DNA from: DASZHJ01 sp963735465
GTDB taxonomy: Bacteria > Pseudomonadota > Alphaproteobacteria > ATCC43930 > CGMCC-115725
NCBI GenBank assembly: GCA_963735465.1
Contig: CAVTLA010000001.1
Location: forward strand, 1,860,001 to 1,924,000
Reading direction: 5' to 3'
Length of the DNA stretch: 64,000 nucleotides
Shown: piece by piece, positions 27,626 through 36,459 of the stretch
How the letters are laid out: every line of letters starts with the position of its first letter
Numbering within the stretch: the first letter of the stretch is position 1
Made by a program: the position numbers and the translations under genes
Notes under the pieces: generated by a model
Seen by the model: the letters and a program-made list of their open reading frames with translations, nothing else
The model's database searches: none
What the model was told of the DNA's origin: nothing

Positions 27626-28336
27626 ATGAAACGCGCCGCACTTCCGGTGGCGGAAGAAGAGGGAATCGAGGGTGCGCGCACGTTAGGCGAGGTCGCCTAT
27701 CGTCGACTCCGGGCCGATATCGTGATGGTGCGGCTGGAGCCCGACCAGCCCCTCCGCTTCGATGCTCTCAAAGCTCATTATGGATTGGGCGTCAGCCCGC
27801 TACGGGAAGCACTGTCGCGTCTCGCCGAGGAGCGTCTCGTGACGACCGTGGGCCAACGCGGCTTCCGCGTCGCGCCGATGTCTCTGGACGAGATGTGGGA
27901 AGTGACGCGGCTGCGCCAGGAGCTCGAGGCGGAGGCGCTGCGCGCCTCGATCGCCAAGGGCGACGAGCGCTGGGAGGCCAGCCTGATGGCGGCTCTGCAT
28001 CACCTCGCGAAGGCGCAGGCGCCGCGCATTCCCGACCGTCCGGCCGAAGACTGGGACCGCCGGCATCGGGCGTTTCACGACACTCTGATCGGCGCCTGCG
28101 GTTCGCCCTGGCTGCTCAAGTTCGTGGGCACGCTCAACGATCATCTGGATCGCTACAGATACCTGCGCGTGTCGCGGACTCCGCCCAAGGTGTGGGCTCG
28201 CGATCTCGAGCGCGAGCATCGCGAGCTCTTCGAGGCGGCCCTCGCCCGCGATGCCACGCGCGCGGTCGAGCTCCTGGTGGCGCACATCTCGCGGACGGCT
28301 GATTTCATCGCCGTCCTCGCCGACGCGGCGGAATAG
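27626..28336 (+). CDS. GntR family transcriptional regulator, FCD subfamily
   Basis: 236 residues. N-terminal winged helix: VAYRRLRADIVMVRLEPDQPLR, then LKAHYGLGVSPLREALSRLAEERLV, the GntR recognition-helix pattern, and wing GQRGFRVAPM. C-terminal FCD domain has the metal/ligand residues LEAEALRASI, HRAFHDTLIGACGS and ELFEAALARDATRA. Ligand and targets are unknown; the neighbouring gene is convergent, so autoregulation through the long upstream region is likely. Confidence 0.9.
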   Translation: MKRAALPVAEEEGIEGARTLGEVAYRRLRADIVMVRLEPDQPLRFDALKAHYGLGVSPLREALSRLAEERLVTTVGQRGFRVAPMSLDEMWEVTRLRQELEAEALRASIAKGDERWEASLMAALHHLAKAQAPRIPDRPAEDWDRRHRAFHDTLIGACGSPWLLKFVGTLNDHLDRYRYLRVSRTPPKVWARDLEREHRELFEAALARDATRAVELLVAHISRTADFIAVLADAAE

Positions 28337-28367
28337 CGCCCGAGCGTCAGCTCCCGCGGCAGCCGAG

Positions 28368-29969
28368 TCAGGCCGAAGGCCGTTGGATCTCCGGCCGGCC
28401 GAACAGATAGCCCTGGCCGTAGTCGATGCCGAGTTCCCGGTACCCCTGGGCCTGGGCCTCGGTCTCGATCATCTCCGCGATGGCGAGGATCCCGTTTTCC
28501 CGACAGAATCCCGAGACGTAGCGCAGGAATGAGCGGTCGCGCTCGTTCTGCAGGGCGTCGCGTCCGAAGGCGCCGTCGATCTTGACGAAATCCACGGGAA
28601 TGCTGCGCAGATAGTGGAACGAGTTGGCACCGGAGCCGAGGTCGTCGAGGCAGAAGCGGTAGCCGCGCTGCCGCAAGTTCTGCACCACCCGGTTGACGCT
28701 CTCCACCTCGCCCACGATCGCGGTCTCCGTGAGTTCGAACATCAGGCGCAATGGCGGCGCGTGACGTTCCTCCAGCAGGGCCGTCAGGCGATCGGCGAAA
28801 CCGCGCGTCTCCAGGGACCGGCCGGACAGGTTGACGGCGATGGCGGGCGCCATCGGCATGCCGCTCTCCAGGTGGCTGATGGCGCGCGCGCAGATCGCGA
28901 GATCGAAATCGGCGATCATCGCCGCGGCCTCCGCGGTGGCGACCGCCACCAGCGGCGGAGTATTGTCGCCGAAGCGCACCAGCGCCTCCGCGTGGCGGAC
29001 CTTGCGCTCCGCGAGATCGACGACCGGCTGATAGGCGATGTCGAAGGCGCCGTTCTCGATCACCTGCTCCAGCGACACGACACGGTTCACCGTGTCGGGG
29101 AAGAGATCCTCCAGCGCCGCCGTCGGCGGCGACGGCGCCCCGGTTTCCCCGACACCGGCAAAGCGCTCGATCGCATAGCGGATCACCCGCGCCGCCTGGC
29201 GTCCGTAGAGCTGGTCCCGGGAGGGCTCCAGGGTGACGGCGCTCAGCGCCGGTGCCGGCGCCTTGGCGGCAACCGCCGCGACCAGGGCGGCAACCGTGTG
29301 GCGCAACCGCTCCAGGTCGATCGTGCCGCGATGCAGAACGCCATATCGGCCGCGGCCGAGATCGCCCACCGCCTCGATCCCGGAGGCGTTGAGATGCACA
29401 TGGCGCGCGATCGCCGTGCCGAGCCCCCAGAGCGTCGCCGCCGGCATGTAATCGCCGAGGGCCGTGAAGTCCGCGAACTCCAGGAAGGTCAGCTTGAGCC
29501 CGCTCATGAGATCGTCGGGCAGCCGGCGCAGCGCCAGCGCGGTGAAGACGGGCCGGCTCATCAATCCGCGCTCCGTCTCGGCGATCAGATTCGGCAGGCC
29601 GACGCGCTGGTTGGTATGATCGCCGACCCCGAGAAACAGGATGATGCGCCCCTGGGGCAGACGGCAGCCGCCGAACAGCATGACCGGCACGGCGCCGCGG
29701 CGCAGCCGCGCCAGCAGCGGTGAAACCGAGGCTCCCAGAATGAGGCGCGCAACGTGATCCTGGACCGCGGCGCGGTCGGAGGGATCGAAGAGGTCGACAA
29801 ACATCAGGCCGGCGGGGGATTGGGCCGCGTTGACCCCGATGCGATGAACCGCGCCGGCGAGAAAGAAGATCACGCCGTTGTCGTCGACTTCCACCAGGAG
29901 ATCGGAAGCGGTGAAGGCGACGGCCACCAGCTGGTCGCGCTCAGCCTCGTAATTCTGGGTGGCGATCAC
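28368..29969 (-). CDS. EAL-domain cyclic di-GMP phosphodiesterase with PAS-like N-terminus
   Basis: 533 residues from the GTG at 29969; an ATG at 30122 would add an Arg/Pro-rich stretch overlapping the aldolase gene and is less likely. The C-terminal 240 residues are an EAL domain with every catalytic residue in place: EALVRF, AVNLSGRSL, FELTETAI, CLDDLGSG, FVKIDG, IAEMIETEAQ and GQGYLFGRP, so active hydrolysis of c-di-GMP is expected. The N-terminal 110 residues look like a PAS/sensor domain (LLVEVDDNGVIFFLAGA). A middle segment of about 150 residues resembles no GGDEF I can recognise. Confidence 0.87.
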   Translation of the reverse strand: MIATQNYEAERDQLVAVAFTASDLLVEVDDNGVIFFLAGAVHRIGVNAAQSPAGLMFVDLFDPSDRAAVQDHVARLILGASVSPLLARLRRGAVPVMLFGGCRLPQGRIILFLGVGDHTNQRVGLPNLIAETERGLMSRPVFTALALRRLPDDLMSGLKLTFLEFADFTALGDYMPAATLWGLGTAIARHVHLNASGIEAVGDLGRGRYGVLHRGTIDLERLRHTVAALVAAVAAKAPAPALSAVTLEPSRDQLYGRQAARVIRYAIERFAGVGETGAPSPPTAALEDLFPDTVNRVVSLEQVIENGAFDIAYQPVVDLAERKVRHAEALVRFGDNTPPLVAVATAEAAAMIADFDLAICARAISHLESGMPMAPAIAVNLSGRSLETRGFADRLTALLEERHAPPLRLMFELTETAIVGEVESVNRVVQNLRQRGYRFCLDDLGSGANSFHYLRSIPVDFVKIDGAFGRDALQNERDRSFLRYVSGFCRENGILAIAEMIETEAQAQGYRELGIDYGQGYLFGRPEIQRPSA

Positions 29970-30067
29970 GGTCCCGCCGTGGCGGTCGGTCCCCGCGCCG
30001 CGCCGCCGCCTGGGCGCCGCGGAGCTCGGGGTCTCGCGTTCAGGGGCGGGAAAATGGCGAGCGCTCC

Positions 30068-30856
30068 CTACTCCCGGTAGGAGGAATCGCGCCGGTCGAG
30101 CATCCGCAGCATGGTCGGCCATTCCAGCCGGCCCCAGGGGCGCCGGACTTCAGGCCGGTAGAGGCGCGCGGTCTTCGCCGCGATATCCGGCGGCACCAGA
30201 TTGATCTCCTGGCCGCCGGCGAGAGCGTCCACCTGGGCCTGGCAGGCCCGCTCGAGCCAGTAGATCGTGTTGAAGGCCTCGGCAACCGTGGGGCCGCAGG
30301 TCAGCAGCCCGTGATTGCGCAGGATCATGGCGGTGTGGACGCCGAGATCCGCCACCAGTCGCTCGCGCTCGCCCAGATCCACCGCCGGCCCTTCGTAATC
30401 GTGATAGGCGATCTCGCCGTAGAAGCGCATCGCCGTCTGGGTGATGGGCAGCAGGCCGCATTTCTGCGCCGACACCGCCATGCCGGCACGGGTGTGAACA
30501 TGGATCACGCATTGGGCGTCGGCGCGGGCGGCGTGCACCGCACTGTGAATCACGAAGCCCGCATGGTTGATGGGGTAGTCGTGATCGGGCTGCAGCACGA
30601 CCTGCCCCTCGAGATCGATCTTCACCAGGCTCGAGGCGTTGATCTCGTCGAAGAGCAATCCGTAGGGATTGATCAGGAAGTGATGCTCCGGCCCCGGCAC
30701 CCGCGCGGTGATGTGGGTGTAGATCATGTCGGTCATGCCATAGAGGGCGACGAGCCGGTAGCACGCCGCGAGATCGACCCGCGTCTGCCATTCCTCCGGG
30801 CTCACCCGCTCGCGCAACGGTCGCCGCGCCGGTTTCAGCCTCGTCGCCTCGGTCAT
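30068..30856 (-). CDS. Class II aldolase/adducin family protein
   Basis: 262 residues from the ATG at 30856, preceded by AGGAG. Zinc ligands match the class II fuculose-phosphate aldolase/adducin fold: HVHTRAGMAV (His-x-His) in the middle and MILRNHGLLTCG carrying the third histidine. YTHITARVPGPEHHFLINPYG is the substrate-phosphate region. This subgroup includes aldolases, decarboxylases and epimerases; no sugar gene is nearby to decide. Confidence 0.87.
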   Translation of the reverse strand: MTEATRLKPARRPLRERVSPEEWQTRVDLAACYRLVALYGMTDMIYTHITARVPGPEHHFLINPYGLLFDEINASSLVKIDLEGQVVLQPDHDYPINHAGFVIHSAVHAARADAQCVIHVHTRAGMAVSAQKCGLLPITQTAMRFYGEIAYHDYEGPAVDLGERERLVADLGVHTAMILRNHGLLTCGPTVAEAFNTIYWLERACQAQVDALAGGQEINLVPPDIAAKTARLYRPEVRRPWGRLEWPTMLRMLDRRDSSYRE

Positions 30857-30911
30857 GAAGTCTCCTGGTCGCCAGTCCCGGAAAACGGATGATAGCCGGG
30901 AGTTCCACGCC

Positions 30912-31592
30912 TTACGAGAGGGGTTGTCCCGTATCGACCTCAACTAACGGTGGAGAATCAACATGCGCGTACAAATACCAGCATGCGACGCTGCGATAGG
31001 GACGCCAGGGCTCGGCCAGGCGAGGCAGCCGTTTCGGCATGCGCGCGCGCCGGACCCCATGCAGGGTCGAGGCGGCGGCATGGATCGAGACGTCGCCAAG
31101 GGGCAGCACGTCGAGCCGCCCGAGGCAGAAGATCAGATACATCTCCGCCGTCCAGCGGCCGACGCCGAGGAGGGAGCTCAGGCGCTCGATCGCCGCCTCG
31201 TCGGCGAGCCGCGGCAGGCGAGCGAAGAACCGCGGATCGTCCCGTGCGGTTTCGGCCAGCGCGCGCAGATAGCGCGTCTTCGGCCGGGACACTCCGGCCT
31301 CGGCGAAGGCGCGGTCCGGCAGCGCCAGCACCCGCGCCGGCGTCACCTCCTGGCCACAGGTGGCGACGATGCGCCCGTGGATGGTGGCCGCCGCCTTGGT
31401 GGAGAGCTGCTGCCCCAGGATCGAGCGGAAGAGCCGGGGAAATCCGCCCGCCTGCCGCCGCAACCCGCACGGGCCGATCCGCCGGATCACCTCTGCCAGG
31501 CGCACGTCTGCTCCCGTGAGGTGCGTTGCCGCCTGGACCAGGGTCTCGACCGCGTGGGGCTCGCGGTGCGGCAGGGCGTGAAGGCGCGGCAT
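30912..31592 (-). CDS. DNA-3-methyladenine glycosylase II, AlkA-like
   Basis: 226-residue HhH-GPD superfamily glycosylase removing alkylated bases. The region FRSILGQQLSTKAAATIHGR opens the domain, the helix-hairpin-helix is SSLLGVGRWTAEMYLIFCLG and the catalytic aspartate is in RLDVLPLGD. No AlkA N-terminal TBP-like domain and no Cys cluster of MutY/Nth type. The reading frame continues upstream without stop into the TetR gene, but the ATG at 31592 is the sensible start. Confidence 0.86.
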   Translation of the reverse strand: MPRLHALPHREPHAVETLVQAATHLTGADVRLAEVIRRIGPCGLRRQAGGFPRLFRSILGQQLSTKAAATIHGRIVATCGQEVTPARVLALPDRAFAEAGVSRPKTRYLRALAETARDDPRFFARLPRLADEAAIERLSSLLGVGRWTAEMYLIFCLGRLDVLPLGDVSIHAAASTLHGVRRARMPKRLPRLAEPWRPYRSVACWYLYAHVDSPPLVEVDTGQPLS

Positions 31593-31609
31593 GTGGATAT
31601 GCCTATCAG

Positions 31610-32246
31610 CTAAAGGCCCTTCTCGACCATATCCACCAGGCGCTGCCCGATGTCCTGAAACTGCGCGGCGGTGAGGCTGCGCAGCGGCCCCTCGATGACG
31701 AGCATCGCCAGGCCGTGCACCGCGGACCAGGCCAGGTATTCGGCACCCGGTCGCCGCTCCGGCGGCAGCACGCCGGCGTCCGCCATCCGATCCAGCGCGG
31801 CGCTGAGGAGCTGGTAGGGATTGAGGCCGCTCTTCCCGGCCATGTCGGGATTGGACGACGGTCTCGGGATGATCGGTCAGCAAGAAGGCCGTGCGGAACA
31901 GACCGGTCTGCGTCCGCGCGAACCGCATGTAGGCCGTGCCGACGGCGCGAAGGCCTGCCCGGGCGGCGTCGGCTGGGTTCTTGCTGCGGCGCACGCCCGC
32001 GAGCTCGGTCTCCATCGCGACCGCCAGCGCCGACAAGGCAGCCGCGCGGACCGCCTCCAGGAGCTCCTGCCGGCTGCCGAAATGTCGGTAGGCCGCGTTG
32101 GGGACTACGCCGGCGCGACGGGTCGCCTCCCGCAGAACCACGGCGTCCGGCCCGCCGACGCGGGCGAGCTCGATGCCGGCCTCCAGCAGCGCCCGCCGGA
32201 GATCGCCATGGCGATAGGTGCTGCGCGCCCGCCTCCGCTTTGTCAC
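31610..32246 (-). CDS. TetR family transcriptional regulator, one frame shift
   Basis: About 211 residues after correction. The N-terminal helix-turn-helix is ALLEAGIELARVGGPDAVVLREATRRAGVVPNAAYRHFGS-like (recognition helix VVPNAAYRHF), and the C-terminal ligand domain resembles the TetR_C_33 type (TAYMRFARTQTGLFRTAFL). One extra base near 31853 separates residues 1-132 from the rest (MAGKSGLNPYQLL). Start GTG at 32246. It diverges from the PhnB-like gene, and two related dyads at 32267-32315 are probable operators. Confidence 0.82.
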
Positions 32247-32266
32247 GACCGTCGTCTAGCTTGAAT

Positions 32267-32315
32267 GTGGACACCGTCCATCTGGCTTTGCTATCCTCTT
32301 GTGGACGGTGTACAC
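32267..32315. promoter_or_regulatory. Paired operator dyads with promoter between TetR and PhnB-like genes
   Basis: Site 1 GTGGACACCGTCCA (32267-32280) and site 2 TGGACGGTGTACAC (32302-32315) are the same 14-mer in opposite orientation with one mismatch; site 2 extends to TTGTG-N9-CACAA (32299-32317). A promoter TGGACA-N18-TATCCT for the PhnB-like gene lies across site 1 and the gap. This is the expected layout for TetR repression of both genes. Confidence 0.6.
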
Positions 32316-32358
32316 AATGCCGGCGCCGCAGACAACCAACTCGTGAGAAGGAGACACC

Positions 32359-32775
32359 ATGCAGATACAGCCCTACCTCTTCTTCGACGGCCGCTGCGAG
32401 GAAGCGGCCAACTACTACGGCCGCACGCTCGGCGCCGAGGTGACGATGATGCTGCGCTTCAAGGACAACCCGGAATCCAACAGCGCCAACTGCATGGTGG
32501 CGCCCGGCAACGAGAATAAAGTGATGCACATGAGCCTGCGCATCGGCGAGACCACGATGCTGGCGTCCGACGGCAATTGCGGGGGCAAGGCGAATTTCCA
32601 GGGCTTCTCGCTTTCCCTGACGGTACCCAACGATGCCAAGGCGAAGCAGTACTTCGACGCGCTCGCCGACGGCGGCCAGGTGCAGATGCCGCTCGGCAAG
32701 ACCTTCTTCTCCTCGAGCTTCGGCATGGTGGCCGACAAGTTCGGCGTCATGTGGATGGTCTACGTCGCGGCCTGA
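32359..32775 (+). CDS. PhnB-like VOC (glyoxalase/dioxygenase fold) protein
   Basis: 138 residues, cytoplasmic. QPYLFFDGRCEEAANYYGRTLG is the typical PhnB opening, FSLSLTVPNDAKAKQYFDALADGG begins the second beta-alpha-beta module, and FGMVADKFGVMWMVY closes it. The metal ligands of true glyoxalases are not clearly conserved. AAGGAG lies upstream. Function unknown; regulation by the divergent TetR protein suggests a response to a small toxic compound. Confidence 0.87.
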   Translation: MQIQPYLFFDGRCEEAANYYGRTLGAEVTMMLRFKDNPESNSANCMVAPGNENKVMHMSLRIGETTMLASDGNCGGKANFQGFSLSLTVPNDAKAKQYFDALADGGQVQMPLGKTFFSSSFGMVADKFGVMWMVYVAA

Positions 32776-32932
32776 TCGCTGGCGGGAAATCCGGGGATGC
32801 ACGTGGAGCGGCGGGTCTGAAGCGATTCGCCGCTCCTTCCCATTGATGCCTCGAGGATACGCGGTTCCCGCTTCCGGTTTCCGCGCGGAGAAGGCACCAT
32901 TGCCGGTGTCATGAAAATCGGCGGAGGTCGGC

Positions 32933-33829
32933 ATGGAGATCGGATTGGTGGGGCTGGGCCGCATGGGCGCAGCCATGGGCGAGCGGATCCTCGACCAGGG
33001 GCACCGGCTCACGGTGTGGAACCGGAGCACGGACAAGGCGAAGCGCCTGACCGAGCGCGGCGCCACCCTCGCCGCCTCCCCCGCCGCCGTCGCCGCCGCG
33101 TCGGAGATCGCCCTCACCATCCTCACCGACGCCGCCGCCATCGAGGCGGTCTATGACGGTCCCCAGGGGCTGCTCTCGGGCAAAGTCGAGGGCAAGCTCC
33201 TCATCGACATGAGCACCGTGAGCCCCGCCACGACCACGGCGCTGGCGACGCGCGTCAGGGCGAAGGGCGCGGGCTTCCTCGAATGCCCCGTCGGCGGCAC
33301 GGTGGGCCCGGCGCGGGACGGCAAGCTCCTGGGCATGGCCGGCGGCACCGCCGCCGATTTCGAGCGCGCGAAGCCGCTTCTCGACCAGCTCTGCCGCCGG
33401 GTCGATCTCCTCGGCCCCAACGGCACGGGCTCGGCGATGAAGCTCGCGATCAACCTGCCGCTGGTCGTCTACTGGGAGGCGCTCGGCGAGGCGCTCTCGC
33501 TCTGCCGCGACACCGGCATCGATCCCGCCAAGATGATGGAGATCCTGACCGAGAGCAGCGGCGGCACCAACGCGATCAAGAACCGCGGGCCCAAGATCGT
33601 CGCCGCCATGAAGGACGGCGCCAAGCCCGAGGTCGGATTCGACATCGACGGCCTCGCCAAGGATCTGCGCACCATGCTGTCGGTGGCGCAGTCCATGGGG
33701 ATCGAGCTGCCGGTGGCGGCGCGCGCCCTCGACTGCTGCGGCGAGGCGGCCAAGGCCGGCTGGGGCAATCGCGACGGCTCCAACCTCGCGGTCTACCGGG
33801 TGGAGCGCGCGAAGGCGGCGAAGCGCTGA
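32933..33829 (+). CDS. Beta-hydroxyacid dehydrogenase (3-hydroxyisobutyrate dehydrogenase family)
   Basis: 298 residues. NAD(P) Rossmann motif GLVGLGRMGAAMGERIL at residues 4-20, then substrate-binding CPVGGTVGPARDGKL and catalytic Lys in GTGSAMKLAINLPL about residue 167. The Arg residue of NRST after strand 2 suggests NADPH preference. The substrate may be 3-hydroxyisobutyrate, tartronate semialdehyde or a related acid. It converges with the TPR gene, stop codons ten bases apart. Confidence 0.87.
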   Translation: MEIGLVGLGRMGAAMGERILDQGHRLTVWNRSTDKAKRLTERGATLAASPAAVAAASEIALTILTDAAAIEAVYDGPQGLLSGKVEGKLLIDMSTVSPATTTALATRVRAKGAGFLECPVGGTVGPARDGKLLGMAGGTAADFERAKPLLDQLCRRVDLLGPNGTGSAMKLAINLPLVVYWEALGEALSLCRDTGIDPAKMMEILTESSGGTNAIKNRGPKIVAAMKDGAKPEVGFDIDGLAKDLRTMLSVAQSMGIELPVAARALDCCGEAAKAGWGNRDGSNLAVYRVERAKAAKR

Positions 33830-33838
33830 CCCGACGCC

Positions 33839-35482
33839 CTAGTTGGCGGCGAGGTAGCGCCGGGCGGCGACGAGCTCCGGACGCTCGGTATCGGCGGCGC
33901 TGCAGAGCGCCAGCAGCTTCTGGTAATAGGCCCGCGCCTTGTGCTTGTCGCCGGAGACGTCCGCCGCCTTGGCGGCGCCGGCGAGAGAGCGATAGCGGTT
34001 CGGCACCGTATCCAGGGACGCCTCGAACGCGGCGAGAGCCTTCGCCGGCTCCTTCGCCAGCAGCAACAGCTCACCCAGCAGCTCGCGCATGGGCGAGATG
34101 CGGTTCTCCAGGGCGATGTTCTTCTCGCTGGCGTCCTCGAGATCGGCGGCGATCTGCATCATCTGGATTGCCTCCGCCTTGTGCTCGCTCAGGAGATTGA
34201 TCCAGGCGAGCGCGGCCCGCGACTGGATCTCCACCTGATCCGCCCAGTAGCTCTCTTTCGCCGCGATGAGCCGGCCCTTCAGCCGGACGAGCTGCGCCAG
34301 GTCGAGCTTCGCGCCCTCGAGATCGCCGATGCGCGCCGCACCCATGGCACGGCCGAACCAGGCGAGTGCCTCCGCCTGGGGATAGGGGGTCTCCGGCACG
34401 TCCAGCTTCGCCGCCGCCGCCCAGTCGCCGCGCTCCAGCACATAGCGCACGGGGATCGCCGCGAAGGCGGTGTGGCTGGTGTAGCGGGCGTCGGGATCGA
34501 GCTGCCGGACGCTGTTGCGGAGATCGACGATCTCCTTCGCCTTCTTGTCCTGTGCCATCTGCAGATAGGCGTTGGTGAGGAAATCCAGGGAGTGGTAGCG
34601 CCCGGCGATGGCGGCGGGCTTGATCTTGGGATCCGCCTGCGTGACCTCCGCCACGACTTCATGGTCGGCGGCGGTGTCCGAACGGACGACGTCGGACCAC
34701 ATGCCCAGCATGGAGAAGGTATGGGACGGCATGTGGAGGGCGTGCGGCGCCGCCGGCGCCAGCTCCGCATAGCGCACCGCCGCCGGCAGCGCGCGCTCGG
34801 CGAGCGAGTGATAGTCGTAACTGTGGATGATGTAATGCGGGATGCCCGGATGATTGGGGAGTCGCGATTGCAGCTGCTCCAGCATGGCGCCGGCCTTGAG
34901 CTGGCGCGAGTAGGTCTTGTCCCCGAGGTCGACCGCCTCGTTGAGCGCCAGCGCATAGAAGATCGCGGCCTCGGTATCGTCGGGATAGCGGGCATGCAGC
35001 CGCTCCATCGCGGCCTCGTACTCATGGGTTCGTATCGCCTGGCCGACGGTGTCGTAGTCGCGGAAGAACAGCGCCAGCGCCTCGATCCAGTCGCTCTCAC
35101 GCTGCGTCTTGGTGGTGGCCGCCCGCGCCTTCTCGATCGCCTCGGCACCGTTCTTGAGGAGAACAGGCGCAAACGGACCCGCCAGCGGGTTGGGCCGCTG
35201 GCTGATGGCGATGCCCCAATAGGCCATGGCGCAGGACGGCTCCGCCGCCGCGATGGCGCTATAGGCCGCCACCGTCCGCGGATACATGAAGTTGTGCAGC
35301 ATCGCCGTGGCGCGATCGAACTGCTGCTGGGCGGCGGCACTGCAGGAGATCGGGAAATGCACCTCGCCCAGCCGCTCGCCGTCGGCCGGCGGCGTCTGCG
35401 CCGCCGCGGGCATCAGCGATAGCAGCGCGGCGGCACCGATCGCCGCCAGCGCGCGAATTCCCTTTCTCCGGCCTGCGCGCAT
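33839..35482 (-). CDS. Secreted TPR-repeat protein of unknown function
   Basis: 547 residues. Signal peptide at the N-terminus (RALAAIGAAALLSLMPAAAQT). The body is helical with TPR-like units: FNYMYPRT region, AMAYWGIAISQRPNP, EAAIFYALALNEAVD, and a C-terminal AKALAAFEASLDTVPNRYRSLAGAA repeat. A conserved GIPHYIIHSYDYHSLAERALPAA block and MPSHTFSMLGMW with several histidines are family-specific. A single conserved Cys near residue 45 (PISCSAAAQ). Periplasmic location expected; role unknown. The ATG at 35482 was chosen because it starts the signal peptide. Confidence 0.75.
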   Translation of the reverse strand: MRAGRRKGIRALAAIGAAALLSLMPAAAQTPPADGERLGEVHFPISCSAAAQQQFDRATAMLHNFMYPRTVAAYSAIAAAEPSCAMAYWGIAISQRPNPLAGPFAPVLLKNGAEAIEKARAATTKTQRESDWIEALALFFRDYDTVGQAIRTHEYEAAMERLHARYPDDTEAAIFYALALNEAVDLGDKTYSRQLKAGAMLEQLQSRLPNHPGIPHYIIHSYDYHSLAERALPAAVRYAELAPAAPHALHMPSHTFSMLGMWSDVVRSDTAADHEVVAEVTQADPKIKPAAIAGRYHSLDFLTNAYLQMAQDKKAKEIVDLRNSVRQLDPDARYTSHTAFAAIPVRYVLERGDWAAAAKLDVPETPYPQAEALAWFGRAMGAARIGDLEGAKLDLAQLVRLKGRLIAAKESYWADQVEIQSRAALAWINLLSEHKAEAIQMMQIAADLEDASEKNIALENRISPMRELLGELLLLAKEPAKALAAFEASLDTVPNRYRSLAGAAKAADVSGDKHKARAYYQKLLALCSAADTERPELVAARRYLAAN

Positions 35483-35550
35483 CACGATCCCCCAGGCGCT
35501 GCTTCCTGCAGCCGTTGCCGGTCGAGGATACCCGCGGACGCGGCCGCAGC

Positions 35551-36366
35551 CTAGAGGGTCGCGCCCGGCGTGCCGAGACTGTGCTCGACGAGCTCGCGGG
35601 TGACGATGGCGTAGGTCTCCTCGATGGAATCCGTGCGGTGGAACAGGTCGAGGTCGCCGGGGCTGATGGTGCCATAGCGCACGAGGGCGTCGAAGTTGAC
35701 CACCTCGTCCCAGAACTTCTTGCCGAACAGCACGATCGGGCAGCGCTTGCGCATCTTGCCGGTCTGCACCAGCGTCAGGATCTCGAACAGCTCGTCGAGC
35801 GTCCCGAACCCGCCGGGAAACAGCACCACCGCCTTGGCGAGATAGATGAACCAGAACTTCCGCATGAAGAAATAGTGGAAGTGCATGTGCAGCTCGCGGC
35901 TGACGTAGGGGTTGTCGAACTCCTCGTTTGGCAGCGAGATGGTGAGGCCGACGTTGAGGCCCTTGGCCTCGGAGGCGCCGCGATTGGCGGCCTCCATGAT
36001 GCCCGGACCGCCGCCGGTGCAGACCACGAACCGGCGGTCCTCGCTCCCGAGATTCTTCGACCATTGTGTCAGCCGCCCGGCAAGGTCGCGCGCCGCCTCG
36101 TAGTAGATCGAGAGCTCCAGCATGGTGCGGGCTTCGGCGAGGCCTTGGCCCGATTTCTCCGCCTCCGCGACGGCGGCGGTGGCGGCGTCCTTCGACTTGA
36201 GGCGCGCCGAGCCCATGAACACGATGGTGTCCTGCACATTCTGGCGCTGGAAGCGCGACAGCGGCTCCAGGTATTCCGCCAGGATGCGCAGCGCCCGCGC
36301 GTCCTTGCTCCCCAGGAACCGCGTGTTGTGAAAGGCCTTCGGCTGGCTGTGCTTCTGTTCCGCCAC
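35551..36366 (-). CDS. LOG family protein (lysine decarboxylase-like)
   Basis: 271 residues. The LOG motifs are CTGGGPGIMEAANRGASEA and FPGGFGTLDELFEILTLVQTGK, defining phosphoribohydrolases that release cytokinin-like bases from nucleoside monophosphates. It is longer than plant LOG because of an N-terminal helical extension of about 60 residues. Bacterial members probably act in nucleotide salvage; not a true decarboxylase. Confidence 0.85.
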   Translation of the reverse strand: MAEQKHSQPKAFHNTRFLGSKDARALRILAEYLEPLSRFQRQNVQDTIVFMGSARLKSKDAATAAVAEAEKSGQGLAEARTMLELSIYYEAARDLAGRLTQWSKNLGSEDRRFVVCTGGGPGIMEAANRGASEAKGLNVGLTISLPNEEFDNPYVSRELHMHFHYFFMRKFWFIYLAKAVVLFPGGFGTLDELFEILTLVQTGKMRKRCPIVLFGKKFWDEVVNFDALVRYGTISPGDLDLFHRTDSIEETYAIVTRELVEHSLGTPGATL

Positions 36367-36459
36367 GGGATCACCTCGGTTGCCGGTGCTGCGCCTCGCG
36401 ATGAGAGATAGCGCGGACGGCGCGCGCGTGTCAGGCGGGAAGCGAGCGCCCGCGGCCGG

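Noticed and set aside
30912..32246. Apparent 444-residue fusion of TetR with an AlkA-like glycosylase
   Set aside because: A single extra base in the TetR gene removes its stop; the correct frame ends TetR at 31610, and the glycosylase has its own ATG at 31592.
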